DNA from: Whitmania pigra
Taxonomy: Eukaryota > Annelida > Clitellata > Hirudinida > Haemopidae
Assembly (NCBI GenBank): GCA_021613335.1
Contig: JAJTWR010000042.1
Span: 150,001 to 214,000 of the forward strand
Direction of reading: 5' to 3'
Length of the DNA: 64,000 bases
The position numbers and the translations under genes are program-made. The notes under the pieces were generated by a model. That model was not told the origin of the DNA. It did not search any database and saw only the letters and a program-made list of their open reading frames with translations. This document shows, one piece after another, positions 26,092 through 40,265 of the stretch (its first letter is position 1; every line of letters starts with the position of its first letter).

Positions 26092-27734
26092 TCAGGGGTA
26101 GAATCCGTCGGTCAGCGACGAAAGCCTCCCCACTCTCTCCCTACCGAGCACGACCAGTTTAGGGTACGAGGCGATGTTGCCGGTCCCGTTGAGGTCGGGT
26201 CTGTAGGGGGTGACGGGGCTTCCCTCGGTGTTCCTCCTCAGTTGGTACTTCTTGATGTCCAATCTGGAAGGCTGGGGGGCAGATCCGACGAACGACGCGT
26301 TACGGTAGTGGCACTGGTCGTTGCCCTGTTGCAACTGAGGTTCGTTGGTGTACAGGTTTCGGGGCGGTCTCGTGAGGTCGTCCAAATATTCGGTGTCCGC
26401 CACCGAGCCCTCGATGTGGGAGTAGCCGGGAGACCAGGTCATCTCCTCCTCGGGATCGAGTCTGATGAGGGTCGGATCGAGGTAAGCACTGGGGTCCTCT
26501 ATGGTGGGTTCGCTGTAAATGTGGTTGGGCGACGACGACAATTCTGTTGCGATGTTGTTGTTCGCGACACCATCGCTGCTGCTCTGTTGGAAGGAGATGG
26601 AAGTTCGTTGTTGTGAGAGGAGGATTACGGAGGACTGAGGTTGAGTGGAGGTTGATATTTTCCTGTTGTGGATCTTCTTGTACAGACCTGCATTCAATTC
26701 ATCTTAAGCATCATTCTTCACTTGCATTAAATTACATCCACGGTGTTGGTATTTATTTAATATTTAAATAATGCATATAATATAACAATTATTATTATTA
26801 GTAGTAGTAGTAGTATTATTTAAAGCTTACATTCCAATGGATTCTGGGGTGTAACAGTTGTGGAGCATGACCTTTTCTTGAAGACGTTCTGAAAGTGTAA
26901 TCATAATTATAAATGATATTAATGGTGCAATTGTCAAAAATTATATAATCATCAATATCAACAATTACAAAAATCTAATTATTATTATAATTAACATTAT
27001 AATTATATTGTTATCATTGCTCTTATCATAAATATTATAAATATAGCAAATGGTCAGAAAGGAATATGGAATGGATATGGGAGACTATTAAACTCAAACC
27101 AAACCGTTCAACCAAACGCAATTCAATCGAGAAATGAAAAACAGAATTTGAAGTTTCCCAGGAGGCAACATATGGATGATATTGATCAATTATGTTCATT
27201 TGTATTTCGTAGTAAACAAAGAGCATTGTTTGAGCAGAGATGAATGGATAACCGTAGGGAAGAATGGGGTCCAATGGACCAGGTACTGAATGGTGTCTTT
27301 TCCAAATTTCATTAATTTATATCAACAAACGAATTAATTACATTTTCACTGAAAAATGCAATTTGTGGTTCTTCGATTTTTTAAAAATAAAATACAAATG
27401 CAAACACAAATACACTTTCACCCACTCCCTTCATACAAAGGAAAGGTAACCAATTCAACTAACGTTGTTGTTGTTGTTGGTGCTCGATGCACGTGGTGAT
27501 GACGATGACATTGATCTCAGACTCAAACAGTTCGACATTGGAGACCAGTCTCTGAAGTTTCTTTTGAAAGCCTTTCGCACCTTCACGTGGATGATTCAAT
27601 TTTTTAATAAACAAATGTTGTTTACTCACTCTTATTTATTACTCATCACTACTCTTATTACTTTTTATTAATATTATTATAATTATTATTGCTATTACTG
27701 TTGTTATTATTATTATTAATTATTATTATTATTA

Positions 27735-27766
<32 letters not shown>

Positions 27767-29111
27767 GTTATTATTGTTAATATTATTATTATTATAGTTA
27801 CAGCTATTACTTTAATTTAATACTATTATTATTTTGCTATAATTTAACAAGTATTACAATTAATAAGTGGATTGATCAAGGATTGGATTAGACATTTATA
27901 CCTCGAAGATTTATGATTTACAAGATGAAAACATCATGAATGTGGATGTCAAGTAAACTTGAAAAGCGTAAAAGAAGAAAAACAAGTTTTAAAACTTGGA
28001 ATAAAATCAAATAAAATCATTTTAAAGTTCGAAAACTGATACAAAAAAACATAAATAAACGAAACCGTTTAATTGAGAAGATGAAGGCTGAAATTTGAAA
28101 TGTTTTCAGGAAAGAATGTCAGCATTTCATCCTTCAAACGATTTTCCAAATTCAAGGAATAAGTTAAGAATAAAGTAGTGTCAGTGGAAAGATGGAGCTT
28201 AAAAGTTGATTGACAACATGGATAGATGATGATGATGATGACTTGATTAGATGATGTTCTCATGAGAGGCTTCATCATTGCTTAATAACCGATAGATAGT
28301 TAAGTGTTGCTAATTATATTCCATTTATAATTACAATAGAGGGTGTGATGACATTCGACGTAGGCGGTTGTTGCGAGTTATAAGGCCAGCATTAAACAGT
28401 ATTCTCAGGACTTATCAAAAGTTATTTATGCATTCGTACCAGCTTAGCTTGCTCAACCATTCAAGACCCATTTGAGACAATCCTTTCACATGAAGAGACA
28501 AAGTGATGAATTATTAAAGCATCTTTGACGAGTTAATAGTTATTGATTATTAATTATTAGTTACGTATGCATACCATCAAAATACAAGCAGACGACAAAA
28601 AACAAAAGATTACTAAATGATGAAGATCAGAGTAGCTCATCATTTCACTGACAACAAAAGTCTGTAAAAAGATGAAAATTCCTCAAACAAAACTAAGTGC
28701 AACAAGTTCAAAAGTATTTGTGAAGTCACATGTTCTTTGTCACCATTTAAGCTAATGTTTTGTCGTTGATATTGTTAATCTCCGCCACCAGAAAGACATC
28801 ATAAGTTGTTGTTGATGTTATTATTGCTGTTCATGTTATTATTGTTGTTGATGCTATTATCGTTGTTGTTGTTATTATTGTTATTATTACTATTATTGTT
28901 GTTGTTGTTATTGTTATTATTATTATTATTATTGTTGTTGTTGTTGTAGTTGTTATTGCGAAGCAATTAACTTTTAAAGTGCCTCTGAAGTTTGTTAAAA
29001 ACCCGTGGAAAGTTACATAACATTACTGACGCTTATAATAGCTTCTTTTTCTTCCTTTTATTATTATTACTGTTATTATTATTATTATTGTTGTTATTAT
29101 TATTATTATTA

Positions 29112-29148
<37 letters not shown>

Positions 29149-31784
29149 GCTATAATTTGAATTTTCAGTCGATAAAAGATTAATTCAGATCTTCACCACT
29201 TCTCTCAAGGATTCATGCAATCACTTGACTAAAATTATGTTTGTCATTATTTCTGAGTTTGTCTTCCTCATTAAAAATTTGAGGTCCAGTATCGATTTAG
29301 TAACAGTTGATTAAATGATGCACGATGACGATCTTCGGGACACTACTAGGTGGGAATACTTCTGAAGAACATCTTCAGGGGGAGTACCTCTAAAGGACTT
29401 GCGGTCCAATTTTGGCGAAGTGACGGCCAAAGCCACCCCACGGGAATACAACAATTTGCCACCACTTCCCTAACCCTAAGCTATGGGTTTGACCCAAACT
29501 CTATTCTTGAACTTAATCCTAACGCCGAAAAAATGGGAAAACTGCAAAAATTCTGAATTAGTTTTTGTCTGTTGCTTCTCCAAAGGTAGTTTTGTAAGTC
29601 AGCTTACTAAGGGAGACCAGCAAAGAACGAGGAACGAAGAACCGACCAAATCAGTAACATCGGTTGCTTTAGTTGATAACCATTTCAGATTAACAAGAGT
29701 TAAAAGTTATTATAACAATTACTGCTATATTTTATAATATTCGTCATCCTATATTATCTCATTCACAAAGAGCAATGATTGCTGATGTCTTTACCATCCA
29801 TCCGTCCGTCCACCCTTCTGTAAGTCCCTCCATCCATCTCTCCATCCGTCCGTCCGTCCGTCCGTCCGTCCGTCCGTCCGTCCATCCATCCATCCATCCA
29901 TCCATCCATCCATCCATCCATCCATCCATCCATCCATCCATCCATCCATCCAGCCATATAAAAATCCTTCCAATTACCTTCTCGTTGAGTACACAGTGAA
30001 AGATGAATATGAAAAGTCCTTGAAATGAGTTAAGTATCGTGAAGATGTACGCCATGACGATGGTGCCATTGCTCACGTAGAGGACTCCAAACATCCAGGT
30101 CAAACCGAGAAGTACGACTAAGGTTATCAAGCCCTTCACCCATGACCTGTAATATTAAAAGGTCAACTGATTGTAATTGATCGAGGATCTTGAATATTGT
30201 CCAAATTAAACAAAGTAATTGCAATAAAAAATATATAATGTTATGCTCCACATAAATATATATCCTTCATATTATTCTTAATAATAAAATTATTTATTTC
30301 ATATAACCCACCCAATCTGTGTGACTGAATCCTTATCCATGACTTTCGTGTTGGCAAAGTAGGTGTGCTTGCACATGACAAACACAGCCATGGAGAGAAA
30401 CATCATGTTCATCTGATGATGAAGATGGGTGATGATAACTAGCGTATGATTGTGGTGATATTATTGATGCGATGATGATGATGATGATGATGATGGTGAT
30501 GGTTACAATGGCGATGTTACGACAATCACACAAACGATATGAATACTACGATGAACAATGATTACAACTCACTGCAATAATGAAGCACACAGGACCAACA
30601 AACGCCCAAATGAATCCGTTTTCAGTTGAGAGCCAACAACTATTTATATAAAATGGAGTCATTAAACTTTTCATTTAATGGAAATGATTGCTAAGAAGAT
30701 GATTATGGTGATGATTATAATTGCGATAATGGTTATAATGGCGACGACGACGACGACGATGATGAAGTGTCATTTGTGCAAAAGTTCTCCCACTCACTAA
30801 TGCTCAGTTCCATATCCGTTGAAGTTGACACTTGCAGAGATAATGATGATAATAGTTGCAGTACCTATCAAAACGACATCATTTCAAGGTCGGGTTAACG
30901 ATTACGGTGATATTATCATTACAATGTATTATTTATTATTATCTTTTGCGTCATCGTTATAATAATAATAATCATCATCATCGTCATCAACACCACATAT
31001 TCGTGGCTAATGACAGTTCGCTTATAAATACAGGCAGAGAAGTAACATCAGCTGAATAAGCTTCATCAGCAAAATTCCCGCAAAAATCCTTCTCACCGTA
31101 ACTGAAGACGTAATACCAGAGAGCACGTGACATCTTGATGATGAACACCTGTACGAGCATCACGTACAATTGGACACCTTCGAGAAACATCCATAGGAAA
31201 GTACTCAAGAAGAGAAAGTGAAGGCACATGGCTATCAGAGAACACAACACCTGGAAAATACGCGCCTCTAAAAATAGAACATGAATGGATTGATGGGTGG
31301 TTTAATGATTGGATGATCTACCTTGGATGAGGTCGGCGTGATGCCGATGAGGAAGATGAGTTCAGACGTGCATAGGCAGATGACCACGTTCTTGTGGATG
31401 GTGTTTCGCTTGCACTGGATCGATCTATTCAAATTATTAAATTACAAATACATCTCTTATTTGTTAAATAAAAGTCTCTGTTTTTCTGTTGTCTGGTGAA
31501 GCAAGGACGACAAACATGCGTGTTATGAGTAGGAAGGCGTTCAATACTTCGTTGTTGCTGTTGTTGTTGTTGTGGTGGTTGTTATTGTTGTTGTGGTTGT
31601 CAACATGTGTTACGTATGTTTAAACTCTTTAGCTCAAGGCTTGTTAAAACATTTCCGTTTGTCTATGATTCATAAGTTGTAATTGTATTTTATATAATAA
31701 CATTTGACAAAACCGAATGATGATATTACCAACCTAATACGATGATTCAAACCACATGCAAATAACCACGCGCATGTTGATTAA

Positions 31785-31852
<68 letters not shown>

Positions 31853-34800
31853 TATTATTATTATTTTTATTATTATTATTAATATTATTATAATTATTAT
31901 TACTATTATTATTTTTTTCATTAATACCATCATACGTTAATTTAGTATTTACGCAGTTTTGTATCAAATACCTAATGTTTAATGTCCTTCACAGGAGAAT
32001 GTCAAAGTTTAGAAACATAAAAAAAACAATGAATAAAATGTCAAAATAACAAATAAATTAAAAAAGTTTGTTCTAAAATAAGAATAAAGCAATGGGTGTA
32101 ATCATCTGGTTCGGAGTTTTTAAAACATATAATTGAACAAAAAATTCACATTATTATTTAAGTACAAGCCTGTACTACTGGACTAAATAACTTATTATAT
32201 GAATCACTAAATTATTACATGAATCATTAACTTATCACATGAATTGCTGACCTGACAAACGTGAAGACAAGGAAGGAAGCCAGAAGAGCGATGATGCTGA
32301 TGATGCAACCAAAGTACGTCACAAAAGACAAGGCGAAGGCGTGACGGGAGTCAGTGATGTGTCCCTGAGAGGGGAACAGGAATTTTTAAAACATAATAAT
32401 AACAATAGATTAATAATAATAACAATATATAAATAATAATATTAATTATTATTATTATATCACTAATTGCAATCATAACAAAATGACTATAAAATCACGT
32501 TATTATCCAAGAACGATTAACAATAATAATGTGCATTCAAGAGCTCTGAAACGTCACCAATATTATGGAATATCATGGAATTCTTAAAAAAATAATTTTT
32601 AATTCTTAACGCTTTTTTTAATGCCATCCACTTCAATCAAACATCCAAGCAAACATATTTCAACAAAGCCGTCCAAAGCAGCATGAATGTTATTACCAAA
32701 CCGATTAACATCTGAACGAAGTACCATAAACACTTAAACTAGAGCACAATTTATAAATCAGATCATGTTGGCCATGTTATTATGAAAGAGTCCTTCGTAA
32801 TAAAGATGAGTGGGACTTATTCCATGTTAGAGACATTCGTGCGTTCATTTTCAAACCAAGCATTGATTTATGGATTCACCAGATAAAGCCGCCCTTTGCA
32901 AAGTCTTTAAAATCGATTAAAATTCTAAACATCTCCGCATACTTGATTAAAACCACCCGTCCATTCATAATGACCGTCCAACAAAGACTGAATCTCATCG
33001 CAATCACAACGATGTTACTAATTCAATGCATTCCTGGAGATGTTGAAATAATTCCTTAATGGTTGGTCTTTAATTGGCTGGAAATAAAAATCTATCTTAA
33101 GGTGAGTGGACCGCGACATCTTGCAAAGTGGTATTAAAATTTGGATTAAACGTGTCACAACGTCGAAGTAGGACATCCAACTGACTGCCTGGATTCATTT
33201 ATTGGATTTATTCTAAAGTAACGCTCAAGGGAGTCGAAGATTTCTTATAATCCCGAACCCGAGATTGATCAACTACTTCAGCTTTTATAGACGGTCTTAT
33301 CATCCGAATCTACGATCGGAGACATGAAGATTTCTTATGCGAAGAAAGTGATGGCATTATGGTCTGGGGTGGAATTCGAATCATTCGGCAGAGAATCTGT
33401 TTATTTGAGGCAGATAATTATAAACAACATCACTTGAAGGGAAGCGACATCGTACATCACCAACATTTGGCGCCACACAAGACAACCCACATTCAGGGAC
33501 AGCTGTTTATCACTGCTTCTCGCTTGATCGATTACGGCCCGACAACCCCCATACTATACACGTATACCTGAATCAGTTTGTACTTATTAAACTGTACACT
33601 TCGTGAGATTTTCTGATCGATAAGTTAAAATTATATTAGTTTGTGCTTGTGCAGTGTGCTTTTTTTCATTTTGAGGTATGCATAAGATACCTGATAGATA
33701 TCTGAGCATGCACATCTAAACATATACAAAGACATTCGATATATCATCCTCTGTCGAAGTACTTGGATATACCGGCTAAAAATAAGATATTATGTTTAAC
33801 TAAATCTGATATAAATAAGATATTTTATAAATCGGATATAAATGAGATATTATGCTTAAATACACATTCAACCACTTGGCAAAGAACCTTCATCGCAAGA
33901 CGAATTCAGTGGGAGACTTATTAGGAATTCATTTTTAAAAGCCAATAATTTCCCACACTCTCTGCTTCTGTAATTTCCATAACACGAATGAATAATGCTT
34001 CGTTGTCGAGAACAGACGAGCGATTTGACTAATTCATGTCGGCTTTGACAGGGGAGTGGAAGTCTTGCGACGACTACTTGAACGAGTCGATCAAATTATT
34101 TTTATAAAATAAATAAATAAAAAAAAAAAATAAATAAAATAGCACTAATGTTAAATATTGAAAGATTGATACCTAGATTTTTAATCATAGGAATATCAAA
34201 ATATTTTCGCAAAAACGACAAACACCATTTGAATATGACAAACCATTTGTCCTGAAACAGTCATGAGGACAGCAAAGTTTGTGAGGTGGTAGCATTCGCA
34301 TGTTGTGTGATTGGAATCGTACTCGACCACCTTGCATCCATCCACCATCCATCCTCCCTTCTGTGACCTTAAAAACGCAACATCACAGTCTTAAACATCA
34401 AGAACAATTTGACAATTCAAAGCATTGCAAAACCAAACCCGATGGGAAACTCCCAGTAAGAGCAGGATACACCCGTGAAGTTCTTATCCTGCAATTAGAT
34501 GTCATCAGATGAAACAATATCCATTCTGAAATCACCAATTCTCTCGCTTACCTCGACATGTTCCAATACGTATCTGACTGGTTCGTCCAACTTGATTCCA
34601 TATCTTCCGTTGACAGAAGCCGAAATAATCTCCGTACCAATGAAGCCAGTGTTCCTGCGGGTATCGTCGGGACTGGGAATCGAACCGCCAGCCTCTGGAA
34701 GAAGCTGTGAGCCGAGGAGTCGATGGAGGTCGGAATACGAAACGAAGAGCACATGAGCCACGCCTTCAATTGATCAAATTGAATGCACAACTCAAACTAT

Positions 34801-37800
34801 TGGCAATTAATATCACGTGTGCTTGCTGACAATTAAGCCTTATCGGTTTCCCATGGCGACCAGAGAAGCATTATCGGCAACTTCTTGTTAGAAGCTAATG
34901 ACATTCAGAACAAACAATTTACGAAGAATGGAAACTTCAAAACCACACGAGAATAATGTAGACCGACATTTCTATAAATACCCACATAAATAGCCAATTA
35001 TGAATCTTAGTGATAAAAATAAATATACATTGCGAACACATATCAATAATAAATAATCAATAAGAAATGCGTTTAAATGTCAAACCGTTGTGCGACATCT
35101 TCTTGATGGATGCTGCGGTTAAAGTGATTACGTTTCTTTTGCCAGACTCCTCTGAAGTGCTACTAACACTTCGAAACTCCAGATCTCGAAAGTTTTGCTT
35201 TTCCTTGACAATGTGCATCCTCAGACCTTTGAATGAGATAACCACAAATTCAATTTAAAGCATCGAGCCTGCATATTTAATTGATACTTTTAATTTACTT
35301 TGAACTCACTGAGATGAGATGAAGAGTTTGCAAAGGAGACGTCTGTGTAGCGTGCTCTCGTGAAAGACGTTTTCTCGATGAGGCGAACGATATCGGAAGA
35401 TAATTGTTCCCTCCCTTCGTCAGTGAAATTCGACATCCAAATGTCCATCTTGCCTTTTGAAAGAAGGAAACTGCTGACGCCAAAAAACGCCTGAATTTGA
35501 AAGTTATAAGATTATTGATTTACGCGTCCTCATTTCCTATGCCGATCACTCGCCTCATGAATATTTATGACCGCCTCTTTCTTGTCGACCTTGTTCATTG
35601 AGTTCAACTCTGCTTTCACGTTTTCTTCCAATTTGAGAAAGAATTCAACCAGTTCCCTTATCTGGTTCCCTGTCAAAGTTGCTCTCTCCAATTTCTTCAT
35701 CTCCTCCAATGTCACGCGTTTCTTTATGCGGAACTTGAAGTCAGAAAAATAAAACTAAAGTTCAGATGGCAAGCAACATTTCAGACTATGTTTTTAAATA
35801 AAGTTCTTTTCATTCATACAGAACATGTTTCGATGATGGCAGTTAATTAGAATAGCATCAATTTGTACCTGCTGGATGAAGGATCGGATGCCATCGACGC
35901 ATTCACTGGCGTCTTCGTTCCACTCCAAAGTCGTTGAGTTGCATTTCCAGATTGCGTAACCTAAAAAACCAAGGACAGCAAAAAGTAACTTTTGTTTTTT
36001 CGAGATATAAATGGTCTGTCAATTATTATTATTATAGTCTTTACCAAATCATCTCAGTTATGCAAAGGAATATAATCATATAAATATTATAGCGTCTTTA
36101 CATTCAATGCGGATACGTGAGGCACTCGTAAGATTACATACAATTCTGTGGAAAGGTTTTGTTCGAATGCAAAGATTGCCGTCTGATAACAACAGAATGA
36201 TATTTTAGAATTATTTAAAAATACTTTCCATAATTATTCTAAGTCATTAAACTACCATCTTCGATCGTGAATTTGATTTTTTTCAAATATGACCTCACAT
36301 CATCTACTTAGCACTTAAATAGAGCTTAGCAGGCCTCCCAAATATCTGTTATATAATCCTTTCAAGTTCAGATTAAAAAAATTAAACTTATTTCAGAATT
36401 TATTTCATATATCGCAATATACTTAATTTAATTTAAGAGTCATTACTTTATTTTCTAACGAGAAAATTTGAAGATAGTATAGTTAATTAGGGTCTGCAGT
36501 TTATCATCTTTCAATTGCCTCTAGGGACGTCTGCTTATTTTGGCCTTCATCACTTTGGCATCGAATGAGAGCATTCTGCAGTATTTTCAACATTTGCCAC
36601 GAAAATAGAATTTATCCAACCAATGCTAACTCTTAGCTATTTGAGATCACAATTCGTCACAGTATACTTGATCATCTCACATACTTTGATTCCATTATAC
36701 GGCCAGCATTATTAGATGCTCAGGCAGTAAAGTTCACGATGGAAAGCAATACAAAGAAACTTCACAAATGTTTGTAGATGTCCTGCTGTGATACTACGAA
36801 GTAGCAGAAGTGAATGCGTGAATGAATCGAATGAAGTCGTTGTAGACTCGATGGAATAGGTCAAAATAACATCATTTATTTTCAATATTTTCAAAAAAAA
36901 GAAACAAAAAAGTTTGAAAGTGAATGAAATTGGGTACAAAGATCTAATAATTAACAACTTATCAATAATAAAATAAAATTAATCATCGGTCAACAAACTC
37001 TTTACTCGACCTTGAGACGAAAAACTGTGCAAGAACACTTGAGACACAGAGAAAGTTGAATTACTGATGACGATGGTCATGATAACGATGAAGATTTTAT
37101 GTAAAATACGTGATTTTGTTTCCTTAGAATTGAACTCATAAACAAGCCTTAAATTTAAAATCCTACCAAAAAAAATAACGAAATCATAAATAAAAACTAT
37201 GAATATCTAGTTTTAATGCTCTATTAGCAATATCCAATAAAGACAGACTTATTTCAAGGCCAGGAGAGTAATGAATGTCAGAAAAGAAAATGAAACATTC
37301 GAATCCAACCTTTGCCACTGGGACATCTCAGGCTGATCGAAGAACCGGCAGGAGTCTTCGGCAAGTGGAACTGCGTCTGGTTTCGTTCGTTACAAGACGG
37401 TGTTTCCATCTGCGTGGTGGATGTCTGAGTTGTGTGTTCCGAGAGGAGGGGAGTGGTGAGGCTCGTGGGATGAGAAATGGTGTAAGCTGTACTCGGTACT
37501 GGTGTACTCTTTGAGGTTGCTACAAGTAAATTAGGCAAACGTGTTTAGATTCTCAGTTGAAAAATAGCTGCAATGCTAATACGTAAGTAGGGTTAATATG
37601 TAAGCGTGAGTTATTAGCATGCAGTGTCCAGACGTACCCCCACTCGATGCATTGTTTAATTCAGGGTTTGCGACTTTACATAAGATATTGAGGAAGTTTG
37701 AGCGGTTTATTTTTATATTCTTATGATGTCAGTAAATATGCACTAGAGAGCGGCTAGATATAAAGGTAACTAAACATAATTGACCTATTCTCAGTTACTT

Positions 37801-40234
37801 TGTGCTTGTAAGAGGCTCTGTTACCGCGCACCATAACCAACGATGCAAAGAGGTATTAAGCGTTCAAAGGATGGTTAGTTTAGCGATGTGTACATCAAGT
37901 AGGGGGTACGTCTGTTCATGTCTGAGGTTTAACAATCAACTCCACCGTACCTGGCCGGCACTCATACTGAACTGTTATATATTTTGGCGTCCTAGGACAG
38001 GGGTCATTAAGTTGATCAACGTTGGCGGGCACGGAGCAATTCAATTGGTCGTGGCACCTAAGAAGTCCAAATGAAGATTATCATGCACACTTCGGTTCAG
38101 TCGGTTAACATGCATTAAAGAAAACAACGCGACGTGACTCACTGACGTTAGAAATTGTTCTTTGAATGAATAATATGAATAATAGAAATTCTTAGACAAA
38201 CATTGTAATTCCACTTGACCCAGAGGAAACCGACTCTAAATCTTGTTCGAAGGAGTGTGCAAGATTGTTTCCGACCGCGTAATACGAGAGTTAATTAACA
38301 ATCCAGTAACATTATCATCGCCGAAATGTAAATAAAGTTCAGAAAAATAACATCTTACGTGGGCATGTTATAACGAACAACATCATATCAAAACAGATCT
38401 TCAGATCTGAAATGATCTTGTTAATTACTAAATGTACTGTTATTAGTTTTATAATTTTTTATTTTTATTATTACATATGCATCGAAGTATTGGTCTTAAG
38501 TTGCAGGAAACTCGTTATTAAATTTTTTTTCGGCTTACCTTCTTAAGATAACGTCCTTTAGAACATGAAAGGGAAAAGTACAGAGTAATACGAAAGTAAT
38601 TTTCGAAAGTAAACCATTAGAGGCGGGGATAAGATAATACCAGAACTTGGGACTTCGTGAAAACGGGACCCCATTTTCAGGTGTAAGGTAACGTAATCTT
38701 ACAACAACTGAACTTTAATAGTGGGCTCTAAATAAAAGATGACATAAAACTCTTAAAAGTGAGTATAAAATGAAGAAATGCAAAAGTTTAAAGGATCAAC
38801 TTAACTCTTATCACCGACACGTACGTACACATCTGAAACGTACGTGAATCTAAAATTCCCAAAAGGCCACTTTTAAAAGGATTCTTTCATTTCTATCCGA
38901 GTGCCTGATATAAACGACGCAAGTAAATGATGATGATGATGGTGATATGCAAGTTATGGGACCACACAAGGACCTAAGATTAGGAACGTAGAACTTCGCG
39001 CTGCAAGCGAGATTAGGGCATCCTGATGCACAACCACGATTTAACAGGGAACAAGGAAGGTGACCGATTGAGCCTATTGTACCTGCACGTTGGGGCGGAA
39101 AATTTATTCGTGTTAAATCGACCCCAGTTGATCAAGTTGAACGAAGGTTAGTATTAATCGACCAATGAAACATGCTTAGCTGATCTTTCAGTTAAAAAAT
39201 AAACTTCATTCTAGTAAATTCCGTTTCGAAGTTAGTCGTCGTAAAAGCATAGGAAGCCTGTGTCGATATATAAATACTTACTATCCGTACAGTTGTACTC
39301 GACTTCGAGATATTTCACTATGCGTGGACAGGGATCTGAGTACAACTCATTGCTAGCAGTGACGTTGCACTGACTCGTATTATAGCACCTGTCCAATTCG
39401 TAACATGAACCGACTTTAACAAAATTACGAATTGTTTAACACGTTTTTTATAAACCTTATCAGCCAAAAAAAAAATAAAATTGACAAGATATTTAAAAAA
39501 ATAAGGAACAGCTGGGCCACATCAAGCAAAACAAAATATAAAAAAATAACAACAACATTATTCATCCTTCTGCATAATGAGACAATCAATCTCATGAATT
39601 ATTGTTTTGAGAAATTCAAAAAATGATGAGCCCTCCAGCAATCTTCCTTTTAAGATGATCCTCTCAACATTCACTTGATAAATACATGCATATCTGTCAT
39701 ACATCAAAATACAAGTTGTTTTTAACACCCATCCTTAAATAATCTGCCATTTTACTTGGTTTAAAGCCACTTTTACAACGAAAAAAAGTGTTACCATGAA
39801 TTGTTGTAATCTATCAACTGACACCAGCACAATGCACCATACAAATCAACTATTGTTGTTGTTATTATTATTAACTCAGAATAACAGAATCCATGGATTT
39901 AATTTGTGATAGGAAAAGGCAGATGAAACATATTTGGTGGTTTGGCTTCAGGATAGATGAACTTTAAATAGGTTCCAAGATGAGAGCAATTTGATTAAAT
40001 TTATCAACAAAGTGAATGTTCAAATCACTAGTGGGGATTATTTAAATCCTCAATTTAAGCAATCCTCATCCAATTATAGAAACCAACTCCACTAACATTA
40101 TGAGAATTTAAGTACACCAAATTTGATTTCTTTATTATTATTATTATTATTATTATTATTGTTGTTGTTATTATTATTATTATTGTTGTTGTTATTATTA
40201 TTATTATTATTATATTATTATTATTATATTATTA

Positions 40235-40265
<31 letters not shown>

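Noticed and set aside
29350..29737. Two overlapping plus frames near 29.4 kb
   Set aside because: Antisense to a latrophilin intron, no motif, ordinary chance length.
32365..34551. Apparent lack of a GPS between GAIN and TM1
   Set aside because: Two short exons at 34439-34488 and 34244-34367, too small to appear as long ORFs, encode the complete motif in phase.
37802..38074. 90-codon plus frame inside a latrophilin intron
   Set aside because: No recognisable family, no splice support, and antisense to the receptor gene.
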